Assembly: GCA_023055355.1 (NCBI GenBank)
Contig: JALJCS010000056.1
Span: 806,001 to 870,000 of the forward strand
Reading direction: 5' to 3'
DNA length: 64,000 bases
From: Agelaius tricolor
Taxonomy: Eukaryota; Chordata; Aves; Passeriformes; Icteridae
Numbering within the stretch: the stretch's first letter is position 1; each line of letters opens with the position of its first letter. The position numbers and the translations under genes are program-made. Shown here one piece after another: positions 1 through 10,656 of the stretch. The notes under the pieces were generated by a model that was given only the letters and a program-made list of their open reading frames with translations, was not told where the DNA came from and did no database searches.

Positions 1-997
1 CCTCAAATTCTTCGCAACCATGGCCTTGTGCAAGTAAGAGAAAATCAATTGCAGCTCTATTTTGAAGTGTCGCATGGCGAATAGAATCAACATCAAGCAA
101 AAGACTAGAAATTGCCAAAGAAGTTGCATTTGTTTGTTTAGCAAGCCAACATCCCAACTTGTTTAAAATAGCATGAGCACCTGCTGCTGATACCCCTGGA
201 GTTAAGAAAGATGCTGCAACTATGGCCGCTGGAGACCAAAACTTTACATCATCCCGGCAGTCTGCAGCAAATGCATGAGCCATTCGTTTGCTTCTACAAT
301 GGCGGCGGCTCATGTTTAGTATCATGGACATGTTGGGTGTAAGTAGAGACAGCCGTCCAAGTGTACATGGTCCCCCGTGCAGCATTGATGGGATACCAGC
401 CCAAGCACAGTCTCCGCATATCAGGAAGTATCCTGCTGGCAATTGAATAGGGTCATTTGATGAGACTGACACTCTCTTTGTTGTATAATTGCACCAGGCC
501 GATGCATTTCGGTAGACAGCCATGCTGGAAGTTACAACATTAGAATGGTTCTTGACTGACAGCTGGCTTCTATAGTTAAAATCAATACATGCATCTGCCA
601 TCACTGAACCTAACAGCTCCAACTCTTGGGGTTCCTGCGGTGCTATAGGAAAGTGAGAAACCCATTGATCCCAATTATCCACACTTGTCCTAGCATTGCT
701 GACCTTACAAGTTGGTACATGTGAAGGGCACGGCCAGGGATCTGCCGGTAATCCAACCAAACAGGTTGTGAATGGATTGCCAGGAGAAGATAATGACAGG
801 CAAATAGCCTCCTGTTTAGTTAACTTTGCCAGGGTGACCCATATGTTAGTCTTGGGTTGAAGTGGGGCCCATGCTTGATGGTCTGCACTGTTCACAAAAA
901 GAGCAAAAATTAATAAAATAATAGCATAAGGTCTCCACATCACCCTGATCTTTCCAGGCATTACTTTGAACCATCCAGACATTTCAGAAACAAACAT
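1..997 (-). CDS. env: ERV-A env, SU plus start of TM, open to window edge
   Basis: This is a retroviral envelope precursor, acting in membrane fusion and receptor binding in its family. The frame starts at ATG 997-995 and is open to base 1. A hydrophobic signal segment follows about 20 residues of N-terminal leader. The SU is short: a basic furin-type site, RSKR, falls near residue 239. The TM starts after it with an internal cysteine-bracketed fusion-peptide region, and the immunosuppressive-domain motif ([13 protein letters not shown]) lies near the left edge, followed by the first cysteine of the CX6CC motif. The layout matches alpharetroviral TM. Homologous Env pieces occur in ERV-D, F and G. 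Whether the C-terminus is intact cannot be seen. Confidence 0.9.
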   Translation of the reverse strand, partial: MFVSEMSGWFKVMPGKIRVMWRPYAIILLIFALFVNSADHQAWAPLQPKTNIWVTLAKLTKQEAICLSLSSPGNPFTTCLVGLPADPWPCPSHVPTCKVSNARTSVDNWDQWVSHFPIAPQEPQELELLGSVMADACIDFNYRSQLSVKNHSNVVTSSMAVYRNASAWCNYTTKRVSVSSNDPIQLPAGYFLICGDCAWAGIPSMLHGGPCTLGRLSLLTPNMSMILNMSRRHCRSKRMAHAFAADCRDDVKFWSPAAIVAASFLTPGVSAAGAHAILNKLGCWLAKQTNATSLAISSLLLDVDSIRHATLQNRAAIDFLLLAQGHGCEEFE

Positions 998-1012
998 GCT
1001 TGTCACAAACCT

Positions 1013-1660
1013 TTAAGAATATCTCTTTTTTCCCAGATTTAGCTTCTTTAGGTCCCTCAAACAATCCCTCCACAGTTGGTTGGGATCCTGATCTTCTGAA
1101 ATAGGACCTATCACACTTGACTGTGACAGGGGAACACCCCTACCACACTTAGATTGTAAAATGTGTGACTTAGATTGCCCGAAAGCACATTTAATTAAAT
1201 GCTGAATTTCCCACCTAAACCATGCTAGGATTTTCTGTTCTGGTGATTCGTACAACTGTAATCCTTGGCGGCCAGGTAGCCCTGTAAATGATTTAAGTTC
1301 TCTCTGCCAGGAGTCTAATTGCCAATAGAAACCACAGCTCCTACACCACAATTCAGGTAATTGGGATTGATGTACCCACTTAGTTTCTTGACAACCTCTG
1401 CAAAACAGCAGTATCCAAGCAGCACAATGTCTATCTTGACAGCTAATACAAGCTAAATTCTTAGGCCCTTCAAATTCAAAATCAGAAAGCGCTAAATGCA
1501 AGCTTAATATATTATCAACAGATTTGCACCGATCAACTGCTTGATCGATGGCAAAACTACACTGTCCTTTCAGTTCAAGAAGTATCGGTCGAAGGAGGAC
1601 CAACAGCCTTGTCTCCACTCGCTGATGATCTTCTTCGCTCAGCTGATCGAGGTCTTCCAT
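1013..1660 (-). CDS. ERV-A cysteine-rich accessory frame between pol and env
   Basis: I do not recognise this protein. The open frame extends upstream to 1723, but the first ATG is at 1660, giving 215 codons; translation from a spliced leader is another option. Its 5' end overlaps the integrase C-terminus (ending at 1575) in a different frame, and it stops 16 bp before the env ATG. The first third is leucine-rich and acidic. The middle has C-x2-C (CISC), then C-x2-C (CRGC), then C-x2-C (CRSC) followed by GFYW, a pattern typical of a zinc-binding domain. A similarly placed frame with the same cysteine spacing occurs in ERV-F (25745-26131). Function unknown; a regulatory role is only a guess. 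Confidence 0.7.
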   Translation of the reverse strand: MEDLDQLSEEDHQRVETRLLVLLRPILLELKGQCSFAIDQAVDRCKSVDNILSLHLALSDFEFEGPKNLACISCQDRHCAAWILLFCRGCQETKWVHQSQLPELWCRSCGFYWQLDSWQRELKSFTGLPGRQGLQLYESPEQKILAWFRWEIQHLIKCAFGQSKSHILQSKCGRGVPLSQSSVIGPISEDQDPNQLWRDCLRDLKKLNLGKKRYS

Positions 1661-2427
1661 CAAACACAGCTGCTCGGGTCCATTTAGCAGGTACCCACAG
1701 AGATCCTGTAGGGGTAGAAACACAAAGATACCCGCGACCCCAATATAACACCTTAGCAGGACCTTGCCATTGTCCTGTCTTAGGATCCCTATATCTTACT
1801 CATACATCTTGCTTCACACCATCCTTTTCCTGTACATAATGACAAATCACAGCAGGAACTTTATTTTCCCCGAAAACACACGTGGTTCAAAACAAATAAA
1901 CACTTCAGCAATCTTTCTTGTGGCTCTCTGATATCTGTGTATTTACTCAGATATGTTTTCAAGGTACCATTTGCTCTCTCTACGATTGCTTGCCCTGTAG
2001 GAGAATTAGGGATGCCTGTCACGTGTTTTATCCCCCACATCTGCAGGAATTGCTTTATTCTTTTGCTACAGTAAGCAGGCCCATTATCTGTCTTGATGCG
2101 CTGTGGCACTCCCATTACTGCAAAACAACTACTGAGATGTCTCTCCACCTGCCCTGCTTTCTCACCAGTTTGTGCTGTGGCCCATATAAAATGACTATAA
2201 GTGTCTATGGTAACATGCATGTACTTCAACCTCCCAAACTCAGCAACATGTGTGACATCCATTTGCCAGGTCTCATTTGTGCTCAGCCCTCTTGGGTTAA
2301 CTCCCAGACCTAGTCCACAGCCTCCATTATGATGACTACATATAGGACAGGCTTTGACTATTGCCCGTGCCTCCTCCATAGATATCTGAAATTCTCTATG
2401 GAGGCCTTTTGCATTTTGGTGAAACAT
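1575..2427 (-). pseudogene. pol: ERV-A integrase, one frameshift and one stop
   Basis: Integrase inserts viral DNA into the host genome. The main frame (2427-1861) has the N-terminal H-x3-H and C-x2-C zinc motif, then the catalytic core with first Asp in WQMDVTH, second Asp in KTDNGPAY and the Glu in AIVERANG, so the DDE triad is intact. After a frameshift near 1862 the C-terminal SH3-like domain continues in another frame (GPAKVLYWGRGYLCVSTPTG) to a stop at 1575, with one in-frame TGA near the join. This C-terminal part overlaps the accessory frame. Confidence 0.9.
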
Positions 2428-2655
2428 GGAGTGTGCCTCTCTGGCTATAGTTTGCTTGGGAATTGGAGTTGCTTGTGTGATTGAGACTAATTTATCTGCT
2501 CACACGTTACCCTCTCCCAGACCAATATCCCATTTGTGACTTCTGATGTGGATAACGCAAAAAGAATGCTTTCTTAGCTTAATTGCTCTCTGCAACTGTA
2601 TGAACAGCTCATGCAACCTCCTGTTTTGAACCTCTTTTATAGAGGCATCCTCTAT

Positions 2656-4222
2656 TCATTCACACACTCCTGCAACATACAAAGAATCTGTTACAATGTT
2701 AAGAGGTCCAGAGAAATGCATCATAGCCCATACAACAGCCAATAACTCCATCATTTGTAAAGTATCCAACTCGGAAGCCTGGAGTATTTGATGGTGCCAT
2801 TGTCCCTCTTCTTGCCAGGTTACTGCAGCAGTTTTGGATTTTCTTCCTGCATCCGTATAAACTGTTATAGCATCCAACAGGGGCTTCTGTGATCTTTTTG
2901 GGCATTGAATCCAACCCCACTGCCCTACCCAATTCAACGGTACATTGAGAATATCATCAGTGGCAATCACACTACCGGCTCCCAATAGAGCCTCTTGTAA
3001 TTCCATACTGTTTGTTAGGTACCAGGTCAATGTATCCTTCTTCATTGGTATCTGTATCTGATCAGGTTCCTTTCCCGTAATCTGTAACGCCCGTTCACGA
3101 CCCTTTTTGAGCAAGTCAGCCAAAATTTCAATTTTTTGAAGAAGGGTTTTATGTTGTTGAAGTGGAGGAGATATCCATTCCAAAGCCCATATCTCCCCCG
3201 TTTTTCTGTTTTGCTGAGTAAGCGCACCCAGTAAAAACTTAGGTCCACACCAAACTGTCAGCTGTATGGGAAGGTCAGGATCGTGTCTCTGAACACTGCC
3301 TTGTGTGACACAGTCCAGTATCTGTTGCAGTGTCTCAACCTGTTCAGAGGTTACATGAACAGGCTGTGCCGGATCAGTTCCCTTTAGTAAAGGTTGAAGT
3401 TCATCTAACAGTTCATTAGGGATACCAACAATGGGGCGCAGCCATTGCAGGTCACCAAGTAACTTTTGAACATCATGCAATGTATGTAATTTAATGTTTA
3501 ATTGCAATTTCTGAGGGGTAACAATTTGATCAGTAAGTATTCACCCCAGATATTTCCAAGGTGCAGATAATTGAATTTTCTCAGGAGCTACAGTCAGTCC
3601 ATAAAGCTTCAAGGCATCATATATTGCTTGAATTTGTTGACCTGTAAAAGGTTCTGGTTGCGCAAATAAAATATCATCCATATAATGATAGGTGATTGTT
3701 TCAGGCCAGGCATGCCATAAGGGTTGTAAAGCATTGTCAACATACAGTTGACACAAGGTGGCGCTGTTGCGCATGCCCTGGGGAAGAGAAACCCATTCAA
3801 ATCTTTTGTCCGGCTCTTCCCTGTTTAGGGCTGGCAGAGTAAATGCAAATCTCCGAGTGTCTCGAGGGTGTAAAGCAATAGTAAAAAAGCAGTCCTTCAG
3901 ATCAATAATCTAAAAGTGGCCAGTCCCTTGGCAACATAGCCGGGTTAGGTAATCCTGGTTGTAAGGCTCCCATAGGCTCCATTTGTTCATTTACAGCCCG
4001 CAAATCATGTATCAAGCGATACTTCCCTGACTTCTTTTTGACAACAAAGATAGGGGTATTCCATAGGCTTGTTGACAACTGTAAATGTCCTTGTTTATAT
4101 TGTTCACGTACCAGTATGTGAACTTGTTCCAGACTCTTCCTTTTTAATGGCCACTGCTTAACCCATACCGGAACGTCCGTGGTCCAGGTTAATGGGATTG
4201 GGAAAGTCCATGCAATGGCCAT
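2656..4222 (-). pseudogene. pol: ERV-A reverse transcriptase and RNase H
   Basis: RNA-directed DNA polymerase plus RNase H. The 5' part (4222-3902) has the conserved start of alpha/beta reverse transcriptases, with VWVKQWPL and the segment LIHDLRAVN. The frame shifts near 3902, just at the first catalytic Asp region. The next piece (3774-3541) carries the YMDD catalytic motif, and a stop at 3541 is followed by the connection and RNase H domains (3507-2656). RNase H keeps TDAG, the Glu in MMELLAVVWA and TDSLYVAG. Catalytic residues survive, but the gene is broken in at least three places. Confidence 0.9.
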
Positions 4223-5146
4223 TAGCCCAAAGGGTGCTCATTTGTCAGTACCACCCCTATTTGAGCCAAAATGTCCCGACCAATGAGGCACTGTACAGTA
4301 GGAGGCAAAGGTACAATTGAGAAAACGCTCCACACAGTTTTGCCATCAATAGTCACAGATAGCATGGGTGTGTTTCTTGCAAGTGTCAGGCCTCCAACTC
4401 CGGTTACTGGCATTGTGGATGACTGCAATGGCCAGTTGTGGGGCCAAAAGTCCAGACTAACAATGCTGGAGTCTGTGCCAGTATCCAAAAGTCCTTCCAA
4501 GGTTTGCCCTTCACCCTGATAATCCAGTATTACAGTGCACTTTGGTCGCTCATTCAGGTACATTGTTAAAAGAGTAAGTCCTCCAGTGGAACCAAATCCA
4601 CGCTCTCCTCTCGACTGTGTTTGACGAGGGGGTAAAGTTTTAGCCAACTGTTCCAAAGGAATCAATTGAGCTATTCTTTGTCCTTTTTTTGATTTGCATA
4701 GGTGGAAAAAGAGTATTCACCATAACACAATTTTCCCCCGTAAAATCAGCGTCTATTACTCCAGGTGAAACAAATAATCCCATCATGGTAGCTGAGGAAT
4801 GACCCCAAAGTAAAGCTCCCATAGGTAATCCATCAATAATGAGTGGTGCCTTAATTCCAGTTGGAACTTTTTCCGGTTGGGTGGTCATCAGGGTTACTGT
4901 TGTTGCAGCTGCCACATCCAATCCGAGGCTCCCGGTGGTGGCTGGCTGAAGGGAAGCTGAGCTTAAGCGGTGACAGCTGCTACTTGTGTCTGAGCGTGGC
5001 GGCTGGTGGACGCGCTGGCTCTCCCGTTTCCCGGACGGCGCTTGCAGGCTCCAGTGTTGTGGGTATCCAAGCGACAATTTTGGCACCAGACACTGACTGC
5101 TGGACAAGCCCGTCGCGTGTGCCCTATACCTCCCCACCGGTAGCAT
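4222..5146 (-). pseudogene. pro: ERV-A dUTPase and aspartic protease (pro)
   Basis: Two consecutive frames encode a retroviral dUTPase (5146-4640) and protease (4665-4222). The dUTPase shows motif 1 (GLDVAAA), a GHSS in place of the usual GRSS substrate-binding motif, and GVIDADFTGE with the catalytic Asp. The protease has the DTGTDSSIV active-site loop and C-terminal IGRDIL, as in retropepsins. The dUTPase frame overlaps the end of nucleocapsid, as in betaretroviruses where pro is made by -1 frameshifting. A shift near 4650 separates dUTPase and protease. Confidence 0.88.
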
Positions 5147-6630
5147 TTGAATCGGCCAGCAGATGGAGCCCGTGGAGTATTTATTGCCACGGCCTGGAGC
5201 GGTGCGAGTGTGGCTAACACCTCACTTTGTGATGTTTCTGCCTGTTTTTGTAATCCTGCTCCTAACTCCTTAATAGCATCTACTAACATTGCTTGAGTCC
5301 CTACGGGCACATTTGCCAATTGTTCTAAAGCTTCCTCTAAAGACCAATTTAGCTCCCAGGGTATTTAACACATTCTTAGTCGCCTGATTACTGTTCTGGA
5401 GAGCACATTGCTTTAGCAAGGTCCCTTTCATGAACTCAGGGACTCCTGCCCGTTCAATAGCGTTGGCCACCTTATCTATAAAAGCTCCAAACGACTCATC
5501 TCTACCTTGCTTTATTCCCATGTAAGAAGGAATTCCTCCCGGTTCTTTTATCCTGTCTATAGCCAACCATACCAGACGCATAGCCTCCCGACACTTATCA
5601 GGACCAATTAACGCTTGTGCCTCCGTCGGAAGAAAAGGCCCGAGACCCATTAACTCATCTAGGGTAATTCCATGTAACGGGTCGCCTGGCTGCCGCATTA
5701 CTACCACACATTCTTGACAGAGTGATTGCCAGTGTGCATTAAACAAAAGCTGCTGATGCTGAGTGAAGATAAGCTTCGCTATTCCTCTGCAATCAGCCGG
5801 CAGCAAAACCTGAGTCCCCCAGATATAATCCAGCATTTGTTTTGTGGGCTCACCGGTTACCCCAAATTGACTAACTGTAGACCGTAACTGTGATAGCAAC
5901 TTCCAATCCAAAGCAGTTATTGTTGCTTGAAACCCTCCCCCTGCCACAGGAGAATAAATCACCGGACAGGCAACATCCATAGCAGCTTTTATAGCCTCCT
6001 CATCCCCCGTATCCATGATTTCTTTTGCTACCGCTGCCCATGCCTTCCTTCGCTCCTGTGCAATGGCCCCCGCTAGGTCATTTTCTGACCCAGGGATCGG
6101 CACATTACTAGGAGGAGGAGATGTAGGGTTTGACACAGGCGGTGCGGATGGTGCTGTTACAGCACACGCGGGGCGGGGGGCTGCTGCCTGAAGCAGGAGC
6201 CGATGCTGGCAGGGAGCTGCTGCTTAAAGCAGAAGCCGATGCTGGTGGCAGATTGACTGTGGACATGGCAGGGGGTAACGGGCAATTAAACCAGTCCCCA
6301 TAACTCTTGTTCTTTTCATGCACCACACTAGCTTGCTGAGCAGCCTTTTCCTCTGCCTGATATTGCAACAACTCCTCATGCACAACTCGCCACAACTTTC
6401 CCAACTTTTTTTTCAGTTTTATCATCATCTATGACCGCCTGCCATAACTTATCCCCAAATTTGCGATACTCTGTTAACTCATGTACTGTGTGAGGATTTT
6501 GAAAAAGTCCCTGTTCATACCCATAAGCTAACAACCCATGAAGCTCTTTCTGCAAATCTATACCCTTAATCTGACGCTTCTGTAAAAAGCAAGTAAATAA
6601 ATCATATGCTGCTTGCCTTTGTTTATCCAT
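4963..6630 (-). pseudogene. gag: ERV-A gag: matrix, proline-rich region, capsid, nucleocapsid
   Basis: Structural polyprotein. Matrix starts at ATG 6630 (MDKQRQAAYDLF), with no glycine at position 2 and so no myristoylation signal. A frameshift near 6400 leads to a Ser/Pro/Ala-rich linker. Capsid (6136-5270) is long and open, with the N-terminal core and the major homology region (IKQGRDESFGAFI). Nucleocapsid (5319-4963) has two zinc knuckles: the first has Trp where the second Cys should be, the second (CQNC...H...C) is complete. Four frame changes along its length make it non-functional as a single protein. Confidence 0.88.
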
Positions 6631-6807
6631 TTTAAAAATAACAGCGTGCTTTTTGCAGGCCTTCAAGGTCTCGGCAGCACGTATCAGCCGGGGTCTCCGA
6701 TGAGTTCACCCAGGGGCACGGCACCTTCCCTTTTTCAGCAGTGCTTTCGCCGTCCTTGCTGCGGTAGGACCCGAACTCCTTACACCGATCCACCATGACT
6801 ACCGGCT
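6631..6807 (-). other. ERV-A 5' leader with short upstream frame
   Basis: Leader between primer site and the gag ATG. It contains an upstream ATG frame of 55 codons (6796-6632) whose stop lies one base before the gag ATG. No clear splice donor or packaging signal could be assigned by eye. Confidence 0.5.
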
Positions 6808-6825
6808 ATCACGTCGGGGTCACCA
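6808..6825 (-). other. Primer-binding site, tRNA-Trp type
   Basis: On the minus strand the 18 bases TGGTGACCCCGACGTGAT match the tRNA-Trp primer site of avian alpharetroviruses at all 18 positions. It is two bases from the LTR end, as in that group. Confidence 0.92.
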
Positions 6826-6827
6826 TT

Positions 6828-7237
6828 TGTCGGGTCGGCGGAGGAAGAACAGCACTCAATATGAGTGAACGGCAAATCCCAAAGTTTATTGATCACTCAC
6901 ACATATTTATATTGGTGTTAATGAAGCTTATACATATTACAAAGCTGAGCTCATTATTGGTTAAAACACACATGAATCAACCACACTTACTTCTATGCTC
7001 TAATGATTATTTTGTTTCTACGTTTACATTCCTGTGGCTATTCTACCAAGGCTATCTTCATTTTTCTGGCAAAAGATTCTCTCCCCCATCTTCATGTTGC
7101 AGCAAGGTCACCATGACCCTTGTCAGTGATTGGACACTGACTACTTAATCCCCAGCTTGTCTCCTTGAAACTTATCCAACGGTATCATATCAAAGTGGCC
7201 TTTCTCAGCTAGCCAATTATCCACAAAGCTCTCCACA
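6828..7237 (-). repeat. ERV-A 5' LTR
   Basis: The 410-bp element has TG...CA ends and the poly(A) signal AATAAA on the minus strand (near 6888). Boundaries agree with the solo copy at 59638-60049, which is flanked by a target duplication. Confidence 0.93.
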
Positions 7238-8352
7238 CCTCATGTGCCTCCCAGTTCCATCTTAACACCCAGAAATGTCTCCTGAATTAACTGTTCCTGT
7301 AGAAAAATATATACATGCATTTATCTTCCTAGTAAAATCCTGAAGGTTGAATACAAACACTTAAAAGACCACAGCTCTGTTGTTGTTCTATTTCTGAAGT
7401 TTTATACTGTTGTTATCAGATTTTAAAAGTTTATACTTCTTTGTTGCGTTCTTATGGCTGCAGATCTTCACAGCATAGACTCTTTTTTGCATGTTGTTCT
7501 CTCAGTTTAGGGCTCTTTCAAGGTTCTTTTTGACTGGCTAACTTGCTTCTTTTTATCTCAGTTATCTTCATTGGCTACAGCTGCAGCTTAATTAAGGACA
7601 TCACAGCTGCAGCCCATTAAGGACAACTGGGACTTTTCAGGGCAAAGCTTCTATACAGGTATTCAAATACAATACATGCATTTTGCTAGGACTCAAAGGC
7701 CTCTACTATACAGCTCTGCTCACGTTTGGCTCTACTTTTACACCCATGCTTGTGGTATGTATGTATGTACGCACGCATATGTGCACACACACAGTGCACC
7801 ACTCCAGGAACCACAAAACAGGCAGGGAAAAAACCTTATGGAGTTTATCCAATGAGCTCTCTATATATGTGTATAATTTAAAAAATCCCAAAACACAGCA
7901 ATGCAAACTCAACACATCTGAACAAGAAAGCTCCACCCTGGGCTTTACATCTTCCTCCTGCTGGCTGGGGCTCTGTAGGCAACAAGTGCAGGCAGATGCT
8001 GCCCAGCTGCCCTCAGACACTGGGAACAGCCCCAGCCCTGTGTAGAGGCAGGAGGCTGGCCAGGGCCATCCCCAAGTCCTTTGCACTCCATTGTTTGGCA
8101 CAGCTGAGGCTCAGCTGTGGACTTGGCACAGGAGAATGGACCATAGTTGGACATGGTACAGTGATCCCAGGTTAGAAACAGTCCAGCTCCAGGGTGGAAC
8201 CACTGGGCAGGAATGATCAATTTGTCCTAAGTGTATGGGACAGTGTCCTCAGCACCACAGTACAGCTGGTACCCCAAACAGCAGCAAGCATCAGAGAGGA
8301 AGATGAAACTTACAGTGGATTATGTGGGATCCTGTGGAGTCCTATTTACACT
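7238..8352. other. Flanking DNA without recognisable gene
   Basis: AT-rich in the first half. I see no coding signature, only short spurious open frames. A short GTAT/GCAC and CA dinucleotide tract is present at about 7753-7800. Confidence 0.6.
7753..7800. repeat. Simple repeat, GTAT and CA units
   Basis: Tandem GTAT units run into alternating purine-pyrimidine GCACGCATATG and then a (CA)n tract. Confidence 0.8.
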
Positions 8353-8616
8353 GCACTGAACCCCAAGTCCAGGCACTGAAGCTGGGATTCCTCTGCGGCC
8401 TATGGTAAAGACCATGGTGAAGCAAGCTGTCTCCCTGCAGCCCATGAAAATCAATGGGGATGCAGAGATCCTCTTTCAGCCTGTGGAAAAGACCCACACC
8501 GGAGCAGGTGGATATCTGAGACGAAGCTGTGATCCTGTGGGAGACCTGTGGAGAGAGGGGCCCCTGCTGGAGCAGCCTGTCCTTGAAGGACTGCACCCAG
8601 TGGAAGAGTGACCCAT

Positions 8617-10106
8617 TGTAGTGGGTTGACCTTGGCTGGGTGTCAGGTGCCTACTAAGCCACTCTATCACTCCCTTTCCCAATAGAACAGGGGAGAGAAT
8701 AATAAGATGGAGAACAACCAGTGGGTGAGATAAGGCAGTTTTATTACAGTGAAAGGAAGTAAATAAGCAAGAGTCTGCACGCACATAAGCTAAGGGAAAA
8801 AAAAGTCAATCTCTATTTCCCATCAGCAGTGATGTTTGGACACTTCCCAGAAACAGGGCTTCAGCATGCCTAATGGTTCCTCCAGAAGGCAAACATTGAA
8901 GAATCACAAATGCCCTCCCTTCCTCCTCTCTCCCTTAGCTTTATATATCTGAGCTAACATCATATGGTATGGAATATCCCTTTGGCTAATTTGGGTCAGC
9001 TGGCCTGGTTGTGTCCCCTCACAGGATCTTGCCCAATCCCATCCCCTTTGATGGGGGAAGAAATGTCTGAGGGACAGCGCTGCTTGGCAGTAGCCAAAAC
9101 ACCGGTCTGTTATCAACCTGTCCAGCTACTAATGCAAAGCACAGCACTGTGAGGGCTGTGAACTTTACCTCAGTCAGACCCAATTCAATCTCCACCCCTT
9201 TTTCCATACCATTTGCATCATACTCAGATCCCATATAATCTATATATCTTCCAGCTTTTCCATTATATGTATTTCTCATTACTGGACTCCTTTCTTACTC
9301 ACACATACAGCTTAAACTACATCCTTAAACCATCTCTATACCAAACATACTTTTTTTCATTAACTACTATAGCCAGTCCTTTCACATCCCTCCAGGTCTC
9401 CATTACAGCAGGATGAGGGGTCAGGACAGGAGAAGTAGTACACTTGATGTTTGGCTACCAACACTGTCCCAGCTCATCATTGCATTCTCCTTGTCCGCAA
9501 AATTCCTTCTTCGTCAGTTCATGTCACTCCTGCTACTTTACCTCCTGCAACATACAATTTACACCATAGATTATTCTTACTCCAAGGTTAAATCTCCTTC
9601 AGGCACATAACAGGTCTCCCACTGGATCACAGCCTCCTCCAGGCATCCGCCCACTCCAGCGTGGGGACCTCCCCCAGGGGCTGTGGGTGGATCTCTGCAT
9701 CCCCCGTGGACCCATGGACTGCAAGGGGATAGCCTGCTTCACCATGGTCTTCACCACAGCCTGCAGAGGAATCTTGGCTCCAGGGCCTGGAGCACCTCCT
9801 GCCCCTCCTTCTCCACTGACCTTGTTGTCACCATGTTGTTTTCCTTCACATGTTCTCACCTTCTCCTGTTCTCTGGCTAGAAAAAAACTGTGCCCCACTT
9901 TGTTTTGATTTTCTTCTTAAATATGTTATCACAGAGGTGTTACCAACATCTCTAATTGGCCCAAGCTTGGCCAGCAGCATGTCCATCATCGGAGCAATCA
10001 GGGATTGGCTCTTCTGGACATGGTGGAAGCTTCCAGCAGCTTCTCACAGAAGCCACCTCTGTGGCCTACCCACTACCAAAAAATCAGGCCATGCAAAACC
10101 AAGACA
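8617..10106 (-). repeat. ERVL-like LTR, opposite orientation, possible hybrid
   Basis: TG...CA element between two pieces of the plus-strand LTR. The right third (9613-10106) is the reverse complement of the first 490 bp of the LTR at 61021. The rest (8617-9612) is different sequence that itself would begin TGTTATGTGCC on the minus strand. Flanks CCCAT and CACAT match at four of five bases, compatible with a 5-bp target duplication. Confidence 0.6.
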
Positions 10107-10445
10107 CACATGTTGCACCAGTTTGAGGAAGACTTGTTGCCTGTGAGATGGACTCACAGTGGAGAAGTTCCCAGAGAACTGTCTCCCATGGGAGGGACCC
10201 CATGGGAGAACGACTCCTCTCCCTGAGCAGGGGAAGAAATCATGGGTGATACACTGACCATAACCCCCATTCCCTGTCTCCCTGCACGGTTGGTGGGAGG
10301 AGGTAGAGCTGGAAGGAGGGAGGGGTGGGGGGGAAGGTGTTTTTAAGGGTTTCTTTTACTTCTCATTATCCTGCACTGATTTTGTTAGTAATAACCTTAA
10401 TTCATATCTCTAAGTTGAGCCTGTTTTGCCCATGACAGTGAAAGG

Positions 10446-10640
10446 AATGAGGGACTTGTCTTTACAAACAAACCGTGGGTCTGCTGGTAAATAAAGCTAG
10501 ATACTGAGAGATAAAAGAAACAATGGGAAGGATTCCACTGATTGATAAATGAAATGAGAGATTTGTCTTTACAAACTGTAGGTCTGCTGATAAATAAAAT
10601 TGAATACTGAGAGATGAAAGAAACAATGGGAAGAACCATA
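10446..10640 (+). repeat. Tandem duplication of about 115 bp within LTR U3
   Basis: The segment starting GAATGAGGGACTTGTC and ending GAAACAATGGGAAG is present twice with scattered differences. Confidence 0.75.
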
Positions 10641-10656
10641 AGTTCCATAAGGAATT

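Larger units (their letters stand above)
1..7237 (-). mobile_element. ERV-A, endogenous provirus, 3' end beyond window
   Basis: The order on the minus strand is 5' LTR, tRNA-Trp-type primer site, gag, dUTPase/protease, pol, a cysteine-rich accessory frame, then env to the window edge; the 3' LTR is not in view. Capsid, dUTPase and polymerase are of betaretrovirus type, while the Env transmembrane part and the primer site are of alpharetrovirus type. gag and pol are split by frameshifts and a few stops. The accessory and env frames are open. The right flank after the LTR begins CCTCAT, the expected target duplication, which cannot be checked. A solo LTR of the same family lies at 59638-60049. 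Confidence 0.92.

Noticed and set aside
4963..5146. -1 frameshift heptamer at the ERV-A gag/pro overlap
   Set aside because: The frames overlap as expected, but no X XXY YYZ heptamer was found in the overlap.
7683..8220. Pair of opposed open frames of about 120-130 codons
   Set aside because: No domain, low-complexity start in the simple repeat, and no homologous frame elsewhere in the window.
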